Source of the DNA: Candidatus Saccharimonadota bacterium
GTDB lineage: Bacteria > Patescibacteriota > Saccharimonadia > Saccharimonadales > UBA4665
Assembly: GCA_025928155.1 (NCBI GenBank)
Contig: JAICKC010000001.1
Location: 36,829-100,828 of the forward strand
Direction: 5' to 3'
Length of the DNA: 64,000 nucleotides
Of this stretch, positions 1 to 8,339 are shown piece by piece. The position numbers were made by a program, and so were the translations under genes. Below the pieces are notes generated by a model, which worked only from the letters and a program-made list of their open reading frames with translations, did no database searches and was not told the origin of the DNA. Each line of letters starts with the position of its first letter. The first letter of the stretch is position 1.

Positions 1-294
1 CAGAATCTGAGCCGGAGCGACTTCGTCGTCAGCGTTAAAGGCGTACAGAAGCATCCCCTCCAGCGCACTTGTGTCCACGCTTTTCAGTGTGTCGTTAGCT
101 TGGACAGCCTTGATGACAAGACGGTTCTTGATCACCTTGACCTTGGTGCCGTTTGTACGGGCATCGCGGCGAAGCTGCTGCAGGGCTTTTACCGTGGTGC
201 CTTGGTACTTGGCGACCACAGTCATTTTAGAAGCCTTCAATAGATCAGAAACCTCTGATACTACCTCATCCTTCTGGGTTTTGCTTAATGCCAT
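1..294 (-). CDS. rplJ: 50S ribosomal protein L10, 5' part (runs off the window)
   Basis: Ribosomal stalk protein L10, which anchors L7/L12 dimers on the large subunit. The 98 codons present begin MALSKTQKDEVV and carry the family's N-terminal features (VAKYQGT, LRRDARTNG, VIKNRLVIKA). The gene reads leftwards and its C-terminal half lies outside the window. The ATG at 294 follows AAAGGAA, and that Shine-Dalgarno lies in a 7-bp hairpin (299-315). A 200-base leader with an L10 binding site and terminator precedes it, pointing to autogenous control. rplL is expected downstream but cannot be seen. Confidence 0.95.
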   Translation of the reverse strand, partial: MALSKTQKDEVVSEVSDLLKASKMTVVAKYQGTTVKALQQLRRDARTNGTKVKVIKNRLVIKAVQANDTLKSVDTSALEGMLLYAFNADDEVAPAQIL

Positions 295-298
295 GTTT

Positions 299-315
299 AA
301 ATTCCTTTGGAATTT
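299..315 (-). promoter_or_regulatory. Hairpin sequestering the rplJ ribosome binding site
   Basis: Perfect 7-bp inverted repeat AAATTCC/GGAATTT with a 3-base loop, four bases upstream of the rplJ start. The Shine-Dalgarno AAAGGAA lies inside it, so folding would hide it. A translational control role is inferred. Confidence 0.45.
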
Positions 316-362
316 AGATTTGTTACGGCAGGACAATCGACCGATCCGTACCGAGTTACGCA

Positions 363-392
363 AAAAGACCTTTGGATTACCAAAGGTCTTTT
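363..392 (-). terminator. Intrinsic terminator (attenuator) in the rplJ leader
   Basis: A 13-bp perfect stem (363-375 with 380-392) and 4-base loop, followed by a U run in the minus-strand transcript. It lies between the rplJ promoter and the rplJ start, so it acts as a conditional attenuator. Its upstream arm CTTTGGTA (378-385) is complementary to leader bases 494-501, which would form the competing antiterminator. Confidence 0.85.
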
Positions 393-438
393 CTCAAGAG
401 ATTTGCGCTTCTGTTATGCAAAAAGTTTTCCAGAAGTC

Positions 439-501
439 GCTAGCCTCGGTGGCATTCTTAAAACAAATTGTTTACCAGTTTGTTCGCCACTGTCTTTGGT
501 A
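439..501 (-). promoter_or_regulatory. L10 leader (autoregulatory L10-binding RNA)
   Basis: The minus-strand transcript carries CCAAAGACAGTGGC (487-500) and GCCACCGAGGC (443-453). These pair through GTGGC/GCCAC and match the conserved AAGACAG and CCGAGG segments of the bacterial L10 leader. Binding of L10 (or L10-L12) would sequester 494-501, prevent antiterminator formation and let the hairpin at 363-392 stop transcription. The motif is visible; the mechanism is inferred from the Firmicute leader. Confidence 0.8.
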
Positions 502-510
502 ACTCGTTAC

Positions 511-539
511 AGTATATCAAACAGAGGCGAAAGCGTCAA
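511..539 (-). promoter_or_regulatory. rplJ promoter
   Basis: TTGACG (534-539) and TATACT (511-516) on the minus strand with a 17-base spacer. It overlaps the 3' end of the M20 peptidase gene. Predicted start is near 504, giving a leader of about 210 bases. Confidence 0.8.
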
Positions 540-1680
540 CCAACAGCTGTTCCGATACAAGTGTTTTTTGCATAAACGCACGCATGGTTTCGAGATAGTT
601 ATGGAACGCTTCGAGCGTTATGTGCTCGTCGTCGCCATGCTGCTGTTTGCCTGCAATGCCGAACTCGCAGGCCTGACCACCAGTTTGGGTGTAGAAGCGG
701 GCGTCGCCGGAGCCATTACGCCGCACGAACTTAAATTCACTCTGCTCGATTTGTTCGGCAGCGGCCTTTAGCTCAAGCAGCCACGGGTTGTGAGGGCTGG
801 CATATATGGGTAGGCCGTGGGTTAGAAACTTCGTGATCTTTGCGTTCGCGTCGACGCTATGGAGGTAGTTGGTAATCGCTGCGGGGCTTTCGAAACGCGG
901 GTCATCCGGCGCATAGCGACAGTCGAGTCTTACACTGGCGCAGTCCGGAGTTTGATTATGGGCAACACCGCCGGCCGACATACCGGTCACGGTGAAGGTT
1001 GTCTCACTGGTCGCCTGCTTGGGCACGGGAAATTCCTGGTACAGTTTGCGTATAAAATCCGCTGCCTTCAGGGCGGCGTTGTCACCTCGCCAGGGGTAGG
1101 CTCCGTGCGTGGCAGTGCCGTCAAAGCGCAGTTCCAGTGCGGCGACACCTTTGGCCTCATTGGCTATTTCGTACGTGCCGGTGGCGCGACCGCATTCGCC
1201 GCACAGAACGAAGTCGGCTCGTACCCCCTGTTCTAGCTGGTACTGCGTGCCTCGCTCACCAGCGTGCTCTTCGTCAGTCACAATCTGTAGGCCCAGTGCA
1301 TACGGCACTTTGTCAACATATTCGCAAAACACCTGCGCTAGAACAATTGCCGCCGCCTTCATGTCATAGGCACCGCGGCCGTATAGTTTACCGTCTTGGA
1401 TGCGAGCAGCAAACTGCTCCGGTTTGCCCGGGACGACGTCCAAATGAGCATTGAAGATGACCTGAAAACGCTCAGGCCGGTCTTGGCCGTGGTAGGCGAG
1501 AAGGCTGGGCTTGTCGTCATACTCAAACTCTTCGATAGTGATAGTCTTGCCACTTGCTTGAATGAATTGACGCATGTATTCGTAGGCAGCTCGAAGCCCT
1601 GCCGGATTAGCGGCGGTTGATTCTATAGCGATAAGCTCGTGGGCCGCAGTTAACAGGGCGGCGTCACTTGATAGTTGCAT
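517..1680 (-). CDS. M20 family metallopeptidase (ArgE/DapE-type deacylase)
   Basis: A 387-residue di-zinc amidohydrolase of the M20 family (succinyl-diaminopimelate desuccinylase, acetylornithine deacetylase and dipeptidase relatives). Visible motifs are HLDVVPG with metal His79 and Asp81, GRGAYDMK with bridging Asp106, DEEHAGERG with Glu137/Glu138 as base and metal ligand, and CGE near 161. The lid domain lies at about 180-290. Length fits the family. The ATG follows AAGGA by eight bases. A terminator separates it from the gene upstream, so it is probably transcribed alone. Substrate is unknown; with no lysine or arginine pathway here, a peptide or N-acyl amino acid is more likely than DapE or ArgE duty. 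Confidence 0.85.
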   Translation of the reverse strand: MQLSSDAALLTAAHELIAIESTAANPAGLRAAYEYMRQFIQASGKTITIEEFEYDDKPSLLAYHGQDRPERFQVIFNAHLDVVPGKPEQFAARIQDGKLYGRGAYDMKAAAIVLAQVFCEYVDKVPYALGLQIVTDEEHAGERGTQYQLEQGVRADFVLCGECGRATGTYEIANEAKGVAALELRFDGTATHGAYPWRGDNAALKAADFIRKLYQEFPVPKQATSETTFTVTGMSAGGVAHNQTPDCASVRLDCRYAPDDPRFESPAAITNYLHSVDANAKITKFLTHGLPIYASPHNPWLLELKAAAEQIEQSEFKFVRRNGSGDARFYTQTGGQACEFGIAGKQQHGDDEHITLEAFHNYLETMRAFMQKTLVSEQLLVDAFASV

Positions 1681-1700
1681 GTGTAGTATCCTTCACACTA

Positions 1701-1721
1701 AAACCGGGCGCAGCCCGGTTT
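1701..1721 (-). terminator. Terminator downstream of the 1744-2115 gene
   Basis: A 9-bp GC-rich stem AAACCGGGC/GCCCGGTTT with a 3-base loop and a short T run on the minus strand, between the small unknown gene and the M20 peptidase. Confidence 0.7.
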
Positions 1722-1743
1722 ATAAGCTGTTATTTTACGTCTT

Positions 1744-2115
1744 TTACTGCTTACGGTCAATAACTACGCCTACGCCGCCCATGGCCACGGTTCCTACAGA
1801 GCGTTCGGGTGGGAGTACGATTGCCTCGACTGGCAGTATACGATCGTCCCCTTCGTCGCCGCGCGCCACATGCGTTGCTACGAACCGTCCGACAGCGGCG
1901 CGGCGACTTGTGCCACCGGGCCGGCTCATTCTTCGTATGTTAGTTTCCACAATGGCGGCGGCTTCTTCTGCGTTCCCGAGTACTTCATCGAAGTCCGGAT
2001 CGGCGGAGCGCATTCCATCATAAAGTGCGCGGGACGTTACTAGTTCTGCTGCACCGGCCCGAGCGGCCATCGTATGTCCGTGCTGGGGGCGCGGTTTTAA
2101 TCTTTGTCGTGACAT
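1744..2115 (-). CDS. Hypothetical protein, 123 residues
   Basis: No recognised family. The basic N-terminus (MSRQRLKPRPQHGHT) is followed by an Ala/Arg/Val-rich helix-prone region and a C-terminus with small hydrophobic residues and glycines. No signal peptide or membrane segment. It is bounded by a terminator on each side, consistent with a stand-alone transcript. The N-terminus suggests a nucleic-acid-associated or ribosome-associated small protein, but this is speculation. The gene may start at a later codon. Confidence 0.5.
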   Translation of the reverse strand: MSRQRLKPRPQHGHTMAARAGAAELVTSRALYDGMRSADPDFDEVLGNAEEAAAIVETNIRRMSRPGGTSRRAAVGRFVATHVARGDEGDDRILPVEAIVLPPERSVGTVAMGGVGVVIDRKQ

Positions 2116-2140
2116 AGGCTGAAAGTTCTCTCTTAAACAA

Positions 2141-2231
2141 AAGTAGGCTTCTGGTGGAAGCCTACTTGAGGTTGAGGGCTGTGTTTCTGCGACTTACCGT
2201 CGCGAGGCTTCAACCGGAGCGAAGCACAGCC
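2141..2231 (-). ncRNA. Possible structured RNA (three-way junction plus terminator)
   Basis: The gap between the thymidylate gene and the small unknown gene can fold as a closed three-way junction: outer stem 2177-2182 with 2226-2231, hairpin 2189-2193/2199-2203, hairpin 2207-2211/2221-2225. On the minus strand this is followed by an 11-bp hairpin (2141-2151/2157-2167) and a T-rich tail, which looks like an intrinsic terminator. It matches no RNA family I recognise (not SRP, tmRNA, 6S or a known riboswitch). It may be a small RNA or only a structured 3' UTR. Confidence 0.35.
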
Positions 2232-2289
2232 TGCGAAGGCCGAGGAGAATTGTAAGCTGCTTCACTAAAGTTTTCACTAAGCTCTTATG

Positions 2290-4734
2290 TTACTCGTTCG
2301 AAATAACGCTGTCAAGTTTGGTGAGCTTGTACTGGGTGTAACGCTCGGCAGCTAAGCGGGCCAGTTCTGGATCTTCACCTTGATTGACGAAGCGCATCGC
2401 CTCAGCAAGCAGCGGGTGAACCTCAGCGACCGTGGCGTGCATCTGCTGGACTAGCTTGCGGTAGCTGGGGTGGCCTTGTGGGCTGCTGCGGAGTTCGTGC
2501 AGATGGAAGGCCTCGCGGGCGTTGTAGGTGACCTTCCAGCGCATTTTGTGGCCGAGCAGCGTGGCATACTGAGCCTCCAGTAGTAAGCCGCCGGCCTGGA
2601 GGGCACTGTATAGCTGGAGGCTCAAGTCGAAGCACTGCTCGAAAGCGTTAGTGGCACCAGCTTCCTCTACTAATTTTGGCACGTCGTAGCCGAGGCGTGG
2701 GCTCAGAGCCTGCCACTCCAGGTCATCCACCATACGATGGCGCTGCAAGTCTCGGAATGTGCCGTAGTCGGATACAAGGTCAAAGCTGTAGTGAATTTTC
2801 TCGAGCGCACGGCCGGGTTTGTGTCTGCGGTTGAGCCGCTCACCAACGTAGGCTGTTAAAATATCGACCTTGCGTTGATAGGACCAGCTCACCACTTCTC
2901 GTTGTAAGTACTGCAATGGTAGGTCACTGTGCTCATACAGAATGTCGGCGACAATGTCGAGTTCGTTGTGCGGCGTGTAGCCTACGAGTGTCACCGCCTT
3001 GGTCTCGAATGTGTGGTTGGCCGGCAATAGTTCCTCGGCGAGTTTCTTGACGTTGGCGTAGGTGTTGGCCCGATACGCAATAGTGGCCCCGCCACGGTCG
3101 GGCTTGTCGGCTCGCTCCAGAAACACTGGCGCGACTTTGCGTGCTTCGTCAAGAACCTGCTGGCCGACCACGCGGGCCTCCGGGAGCTCATCGCCGAGCA
3201 AGTGCATGATGAGGCTTTCAAGCGCCTGCCCGGAAGCGTAGATGCCCACAGTCGTCTTCGTGGCGACAGGCAGCAGTGGCCGAATGGCGTCGCGGGCCTG
3301 GGCCTTGGTAGCGCTGCGCCAGGCGGCGTCGCGCTCCTTTGCGGGCGTGGACGACGCGGCGCGGACATGGGTCGTAAGGTCGATGACCAACTTAGAATAA
3401 ATGTCGAAAATTTGGTTCATGGTGCGGATGTATTGGCTGCGCAGTTTGCCTTTGAGCTCGGACGGTATGTAGTAGCGGTAGTGGCCGTCCACATCTTTCT
3501 GATCGAAGTAGATGTAGCGCGTCGACTGCTCCAGATAAGCGGCCAAGCGGCCCCACTCGAGCTTTTTGCTGAGCAGCTGGCTGGCATTCTCAACTACCAT
3601 GTACTGGCCCGTAAGCTGCTGCACGGAATCGTCCCCAAAGGCGGTGATAACTCGGTGGAGCAGCTGCGCGTCCTTATCGACCTTACCGACGAATTCATCA
3701 AGCAGGGTTACGCGCATGTCATCGCCGCGGCGACTGAGGCGGGCCATGGCGGCGGCCACGGTAACGGGCGAAATAGCGTCGGTAAACCCATAGACTGAGC
3801 CGTCGGTATTGGTGACATACTTGAGGAGTTCGGCTTTGCCTGCTGACGTGACGCTCATAGAACCGTTGTCGTGCTTCTGGGTCCATGCCTCTATATTTTG
3901 CGGCTCTTTTCCCTTGTCTACTTCGGCGGAAGCGGGAGGAGTTTCTTTGGTCTGACGGGAAGGCTTCTCAGTTTCCCTCTGAGCTTTGGTCGGACCGACG
4001 AGGGTTGTTGCTACGATGGGCGGCTCCGTCGCGGCCACCTTGGTCGGGGGGTTGGCAGCCAGAACTTCAGCGACCGACTGGGGCTGCGAAGCTCCGGGCT
4101 GCTCGCGGCCACCTAGCGTCGCGGCCACCTGTTCCCATATACGTTTGAATACGGTGTCGATATCCTCGTTGGCGTACACAACGGGCAGATTGCGCTGCTT
4201 AGCCTCCCAGAGGTAACCAGCGCGGACGCGCTCGTAAAAACCGTCGTCGAGCTCACCGAAACGACCATGGCTATTCGTACGGCCGGCTAAGCGTTCGCGG
4301 AGTACTGGTACCGGGGCGTCGAGGACGATCATGAGGTCGGGCCGCATGTCGCCAACGGCGAAGTCGATGATTTCGTTGATTTTGGTGTAGTCCTGCACAT
4401 CGCCACGGCCATAGTACTGGTTGGCGAGTGTGGTGAGATAGCTGCGGTCAACGAGGCAATGTACTCCGTTTGCGGTGGCCTGGCGAATGACTTCGAGTGA
4501 CTGCGAGCGAGCGGCATTGAACAGCAGTACTTCGGTGCGCGTGGTGGTTGGGTAGCTGGGGTCGCGGGTGAGACGGCGAATAACCCGGGCGGTCAGATCG
4601 TTTTGGCTATCTGGCTCGCGCATGACCCGCACCGGTAAGCCCTGGGTACGCAGCTGGTCGGCGACTTTATGTACCATGGTGGTTTTGCCCACACCTTCGG
4701 CGCCTTCGATGACGATGTACTTACCTTTAGTCAT
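2290..4734 (-). CDS. Thymidylate kinase fused to a tandem ThyX-like thymidylate synthase
   Basis: An 814-residue fusion. Residues 1-215 are thymidylate kinase (dTMP to dTDP): P-loop GAEGVGKTT at about 11-19, REPDS at 39, DRSYLT at 96, and a lid with RLAGRTN. A Pro/Thr/Lys-rich linker (215-285) leads to about 520 residues resembling FAD-dependent thymidylate synthase in duplicate. The first copy has DDSVQQLTGQY and EQSTRYI, but its RHR signature is degraded to EWGR. The second keeps FRDLQRHR. Canonical ThyX is a single domain of about 230 residues. The gene overlaps dcd by 8 bases (ATGACTAA), joining dCTP deamination, dUMP methylation and dTMP phosphorylation. Methylation activity is inferred. 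Confidence 0.8.
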   Translation of the reverse strand: MTKGKYIVIEGAEGVGKTTMVHKVADQLRTQGLPVRVMREPDSQNDLTARVIRRLTRDPSYPTTTRTEVLLFNAARSQSLEVIRQATANGVHCLVDRSYLTTLANQYYGRGDVQDYTKINEIIDFAVGDMRPDLMIVLDAPVPVLRERLAGRTNSHGRFGELDDGFYERVRAGYLWEAKQRNLPVVYANEDIDTVFKRIWEQVAATLGGREQPGASQPQSVAEVLAANPPTKVAATEPPIVATTLVGPTKAQRETEKPSRQTKETPPASAEVDKGKEPQNIEAWTQKHDNGSMSVTSAGKAELLKYVTNTDGSVYGFTDAISPVTVAAAMARLSRRGDDMRVTLLDEFVGKVDKDAQLLHRVITAFGDDSVQQLTGQYMVVENASQLLSKKLEWGRLAAYLEQSTRYIYFDQKDVDGHYRYYIPSELKGKLRSQYIRTMNQIFDIYSKLVIDLTTHVRAASSTPAKERDAAWRSATKAQARDAIRPLLPVATKTTVGIYASGQALESLIMHLLGDELPEARVVGQQVLDEARKVAPVFLERADKPDRGGATIAYRANTYANVKKLAEELLPANHTFETKAVTLVGYTPHNELDIVADILYEHSDLPLQYLQREVVSWSYQRKVDILTAYVGERLNRRHKPGRALEKIHYSFDLVSDYGTFRDLQRHRMVDDLEWQALSPRLGYDVPKLVEEAGATNAFEQCFDLSLQLYSALQAGGLLLEAQYATLLGHKMRWKVTYNAREAFHLHELRSSPQGHPSYRKLVQQMHATVAEVHPLLAEAMRFVNQGEDPELARLAAERYTQYKLTKLDSVISNE

Positions 4735-5440
4735 AGCTCATCCCTTCAATTTTCACCGGTAGCTGACGCTGGTCGCGGTAAGCCTGCGGCAACATCAGGC
4801 TGGGCGACCAAGCCTTAATGAGGGTGTCGAGATCGCTGCCCTGCTGGTATTTGCCGCTAAAGCCACTGTCACGCCCCTCGCCGTAGCTGCCTTCTATCTC
4901 ACCGGTCTCGTGAAAAACGGCTTGGGCGATGCGCTCGCCGACCGGCAGGAGCATCATCTCGCGGTGATTGAGGTTGTAAATCTCGAGCGTCAGCCGGTTG
5001 ATATAGCCGGGGTCAATCCAGCCAGCGTCGAAACAGACTGCGATTCCATTGCGCCCCCATGACGACCGGCTTCTTAGTTCGCAAGCACCGGGTGGCGTAA
5101 TACCGAAGAATTCGTGGGTGTGCGCCAAGATACGTTCACCGGGTTTGAGGGCGATAACAGGATGATCTTCAGGGATACCGGCAATGGGCTTAAAGCCATT
5201 CAGGGCACACCATTGACTATGTGGCATAGCTTTGTATGGGCCGTCAAAATAACGTTCTACATCTTCCCGATCGAACGGATTATAAATAGTGCGCTCGTCA
5301 GCCGGCTCAATACGGTAATAATAATAGCCCAGCGTAACATCCAGACTGGCCTCGCTCACATAACTGGGGTTGAACGGGTGACAGACGATGTGATTATCCG
5401 CGATGGCTTGTCGGACCTGCTTGTTACTATAGACGCCCAT
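4727..5440 (-). CDS. dcd: dCTP deaminase (dUTPase-fold)
   Basis: A 237-residue trimeric dUTPase-fold enzyme converting dCTP to dUTP (possibly also dUTP to dUMP). Diagnostic segments are LRSRSSWGRNGIAV (substrate-binding Arg/Ser) and GWIDPGYINRLTLEIYN with the catalytic Glu in LTLE. It is longer than E. coli Dcd (193) because of inserts near the N-terminus (YYYYRIEP region). It is the first gene of a minus-strand pair with the Tmk/ThyX-like fusion and overlaps it by 8 bases, so translation is probably coupled. Together they form a short dTTP-supply route. Whether it is monofunctional or bifunctional cannot be told from sequence. Confidence 0.85.
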   Translation of the reverse strand: MGVYSNKQVRQAIADNHIVCHPFNPSYVSEASLDVTLGYYYYRIEPADERTIYNPFDREDVERYFDGPYKAMPHSQWCALNGFKPIAGIPEDHPVIALKPGERILAHTHEFFGITPPGACELRSRSSWGRNGIAVCFDAGWIDPGYINRLTLEIYNLNHREMMLLPVGERIAQAVFHETGEIEGSYGEGRDSGFSGKYQQGSDLDTLIKAWSPSLMLPQAYRDQRQLPVKIEGMSYD

Positions 5441-5578
5441 AAGTAAGCGTTGCTACCCTCCATGTTTAAGCGCCCGACCCGCTGCTGGTGCTTATTGTAC
5501 GGTTATGGTTCCGGCGTGCGCAAGTCTTACAACACAATTTTACAACTGTGCAAACCGCGTATGCTTTACAATAAGCCT

Positions 5579-7237
5579 ATGCAAGCCTCTCGTTCCACCT
5601 TACTGCTGACCCGCTTGGTGGCATACACGGTGTTGGCGTATGGTGTTGCCATTATCGCTGACGTGCTACTTAGACAATTACGGGTACATCATGGGCATAA
5701 GCTGGATTTGCTGCTCATAACGGTGCCGCAGATTACAGGTCTGGGGTTTATGTACCTGGGCACACTGCTGCTTAGGCGTAAATATAATGCCTGGCTGGTG
5801 GCGCTCGGACTGGCCGGCGCATCGTTTGTGCTTGATGTGTGGCATGGCGCAGTGCAGTCGCACATCTATGGTGATACGGGCAAGTTTGTTCGTCCGCTCA
5901 TCACCCTCCTGCTTATATTGGTGTTGTGGCTGACCCGAGGCGCGTTTCGAGTAAAAAGCGACGTGCGTACTTTTACGCAGGCGCTATGGGTAAGTGCGCT
6001 AGTGTTCATAGTGGCGTTTTTGTATGGAATGGGTGGTTTTACGTTGCTTGATGAGCGCGATTTTCATCATGAGATCAGCCCGATTACTGCCGCGCACCAG
6101 ACTATTGACCAGTTTGGGCTGACAGATGACCACCCGGTAGCGTATACACGCCGGGCACGGTTATTTCTGGATTCGTTATCGGTCATTAGCATCTCGGCAG
6201 TGGGCTACGCGGCGATCTCATTTTTTGAGCCGATCCGGGTGCGCCTAACGAGCCAGACCGTGCAGCGCGCCAAAACTTCGCGCTTACTTGACACTTATCC
6301 GAGCGATCTCGACGACTACTTTAAGCTGTGGCCACACGACAAGCTGTATTACTTTGATGCCACGGGCGAGGCGGGTCTGGCCTATCACGTAACACGCGGC
6401 GTGGCGCTCGTGGCCGGCAATCCCTTCGGCAACCCGATACATTTTGTATCATTGTTACGTCAGTTTATGGAGCTGTGCTTTGTAAATGACTGGCTGCCGT
6501 CATTCATCCACGTGAGCGGGCAACATCGGGAGCTGTACGAAACACAGGGTTTTCGGCTGCAAAAGATTGGTGAGGAAGCAGTGCTGGATCTAATGGCGTT
6601 TGAGACGGCGCGGCGCGATAAATATTTCCGGCAAATCGGTAACAGATTTACTAAGCTCGGCTATAGCGTAGAGGTAATGCAGCCGCCGCACGATACAGCC
6701 TTACTCGCCCGTTTGCAGGAAGTTTCGGATGAGTGGTTGACACGTCCGGGGCGCGAAGAACGCGGTTTCATGCTGGGTTACTTTGACGAGGCGTATCTGC
6801 AGCAATGTCCGCTCGTGCTGCTGCGCGGCGCCGATAAACGTATCCAGGGCTTTATCAACCTGGTGCCGACATTCGAAGTTCACGCGGCTAACTACGACCT
6901 ACTGCGGTGCAGCGGGGACGCGCCGGGCAATGCCAACGATTTTCTGATGCTCGGTGCTATCGGCTATCTGCACGGAAGCGGTTTGCAGACGCTCAATCTG
7001 GGACTCTGCCCACTTTCTGGAGTGGATGCGCCGGATAGCGACGAAAAGACAATCATCGACCAGGCGTTGCGCTTTGTGTATGCCAATGGCGACCGGCTGT
7101 ATAGCTTCAGCGGACTCAAGCGTTTCAAAGCCAAATACCAGCCGGAGTGGCGGCCGCGCTACGTTGCCTATCCTGGTGGCGTACGCAACTTTACGCGCGT
7201 GCTTACGGCACTTAACCGAGCTATGCGGGTCAAGTAG
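5579..7237 (+). CDS. MprF-like membrane protein with DUF2156 (phosphatidylglycerol lysyltransferase C-terminal domain)
   Basis: The frame opens at 5450, but the ATG at 5579 (MQASRSTLLL, 552 residues) is preferred because it directly precedes the first hydrophobic segment. Several membrane helices fill residues 1-200. A dual-GNAT DUF2156 domain follows: YYFDATGEAGLAYHV, ALVAGNPFGNP, the EERGFMLGYFDEAYL segment typical of aminoacyl-phosphatidylglycerol synthases, and LNLGLCPLSGV. MprF enzymes transfer Lys or Ala from tRNA to phosphatidylglycerol, lowering surface charge. The flippase half here is shorter than in full MprF (about 840 residues). Substrate is unknown. It is monocistronic and divergent from dcd. 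Confidence 0.8.
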   Translation: MQASRSTLLLTRLVAYTVLAYGVAIIADVLLRQLRVHHGHKLDLLLITVPQITGLGFMYLGTLLLRRKYNAWLVALGLAGASFVLDVWHGAVQSHIYGDTGKFVRPLITLLLILVLWLTRGAFRVKSDVRTFTQALWVSALVFIVAFLYGMGGFTLLDERDFHHEISPITAAHQTIDQFGLTDDHPVAYTRRARLFLDSLSVISISAVGYAAISFFEPIRVRLTSQTVQRAKTSRLLDTYPSDLDDYFKLWPHDKLYYFDATGEAGLAYHVTRGVALVAGNPFGNPIHFVSLLRQFMELCFVNDWLPSFIHVSGQHRELYETQGFRLQKIGEEAVLDLMAFETARRDKYFRQIGNRFTKLGYSVEVMQPPHDTALLARLQEVSDEWLTRPGREERGFMLGYFDEAYLQQCPLVLLRGADKRIQGFINLVPTFEVHAANYDLLRCSGDAPGNANDFLMLGAIGYLHGSGLQTLNLGLCPLSGVDAPDSDEKTIIDQALRFVYANGDRLYSFSGLKRFKAKYQPEWRPRYVAYPGGVRNFTRVLTALNRAMRVK

Positions 7238-7273
7238 TCAGGGTGGCTGCCCGTAGCTCTGTAACGCATCTGC

Positions 7274-7302
7274 TTGACAGCAGCCGTGTAATGCCGAATA
7301 AT
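7274..7302 (+). promoter_or_regulatory. Promoter of the first secreted paralogue
   Basis: TTGACA (7274-7279), 17-base spacer, AATAAT (7297-7302). Nearly identical promoters precede both other members of this family. Confidence 0.75.
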
Positions 7303-7335
7303 CTCGGACAATACAGAAAAGTCAGAGAGGAATGT

Positions 7336-8247
7336 ATGAAGTTATCTATTCGTGTGCGTCTGTTGTTACCGGTGCTTGCCCTGGTGGCGGTTGCTGGCAT
7401 CGGGGCTCGTTTTCCTAAAACGAGCTATGCGGCTACTACTGCACAGACAACCTGCCGTGTGTACAGTTTTTCCGCATCGGGAACGACGAACCATGGCGGC
7501 ACTAACATATCGACATCTGGATGTGTAAAGTATATCCAGCAGATCGTAAACGGTGCCTATCAGGTGTCTAAAACTCAAGACAAGGGTACGCATACGCCCA
7601 TCGGCAACTACGCTAAAATCGCTGATCAGTATGCTAAAGCGGACAGAGTGCCAGCAGGGTTATTAGCTGTCGACGGCAAGTTCGGCACGGTTACCGCCAG
7701 CCGTGTCCGGGCATTCCAGGCAACGTTCCAGTACTATAGCGCACCTACCGGACAGTATATAGACTTGACCTCTGATGGGGTTATCGGCGGCCAGTCATGG
7801 GGTGCACTGTGCGGTTTGGCGTTGCGATTTCCTGATCCCCACGTGGATGCAGATTATCAAACAAATACTACGGCGCAATCCGCCAACAATGCCGCACACA
7901 AGATGGCATCCGGCTGCAATGTAAAGGACCCAAATAATGGCATCAGAGCACACGCCCATGTGCAGTCCTATGTTACCGCTAAGCCTAAGGTCGCCGTGGC
8001 CTACTCTTGTGCTAACGTCGGCAAATTTGCAGCCGCTGTAGAAGGCAAACTCGGCGACAGTAAATATTCCGGTGTGCCGGAACAGCAGGCATTTCCCAAG
8101 TGCTTCGGCATACACAACCAGCCATCCGCAACCTATGCCTGCTCGAACGTCGCTAACTATGAGAGTTTCGCCTACTCGGCGTACGGCCCGGTAAGTTACG
8201 CTAAGCTAATTCCGGTCATTAAGGCCTACTTCCCGGCTTGCTCCTAG
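7336..8247 (+). CDS. Secreted protein with peptidoglycan-binding-like domain (paralogue 1)
   Basis: The frame opens at 7243, but the ATG at 7336 follows AGAGAGG and starts a clear signal peptide (MKLSIRVRLLLPVLALVAVA, then a TSYAATT cleavage region), giving 303 residues. The core has conserved Cys (TTCRVY, SGCVKYIQQ, GALCGL) and GKFGTVTASRVRAFQATFQYY, resembling a PG_binding_1 repeat (three-helix, peptidoglycan-binding). The C-terminal region has more Cys pairs (YSCANVGKF, YACSNVANY) and two tyrosine-rich repeats unique to this member. It is the first of three tandem paralogues on the plus strand, each with its own promoter. Probably exported to the cell surface. The wall-binding role is inferred. 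Confidence 0.75.
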   Translation: MKLSIRVRLLLPVLALVAVAGIGARFPKTSYAATTAQTTCRVYSFSASGTTNHGGTNISTSGCVKYIQQIVNGAYQVSKTQDKGTHTPIGNYAKIADQYAKADRVPAGLLAVDGKFGTVTASRVRAFQATFQYYSAPTGQYIDLTSDGVIGGQSWGALCGLALRFPDPHVDADYQTNTTAQSANNAAHKMASGCNVKDPNNGIRAHAHVQSYVTAKPKVAVAYSCANVGKFAAAVEGKLGDSKYSGVPEQQAFPKCFGIHNQPSATYACSNVANYESFAYSAYGPVSYAKLIPVIKAYFPACS

Positions 8248-8265
8248 AGGGTGACCGTGCTTTGC

Positions 8266-8295
8266 TTGACAGGGACAATTGATTTAATCGATAAT
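8266..8295 (+). promoter_or_regulatory. Promoter of the second secreted paralogue
   Basis: TTGACA (8266-8271), 18-base spacer, GATAAT (8290-8295), followed by a CAATATCAG initiation region similar to that of paralogue 3. Confidence 0.75.
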
Positions 8296-8339
8296 CACAA
8301 GCAATATCAGGCAGCGTTTTGCGGCGCAGAAAAGGAGAT

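Noticed and set aside
307..771. Plus-strand open frame of 154 codons over the rplJ leader and M20 gene end
   Set aside because: Opposite to the L10 leader, its promoter and the M20 coding sequence; no protein-like pattern.
2168..2250. SRP RNA, tmRNA, 6S RNA or known riboswitch
   Set aside because: None of their conserved signature bases are present; kept only as an unassigned structured RNA.
3202..3798. 198-codon plus-strand frame inside the Tmk/ThyX-like gene
   Set aside because: Antisense shadow of a well-supported gene.
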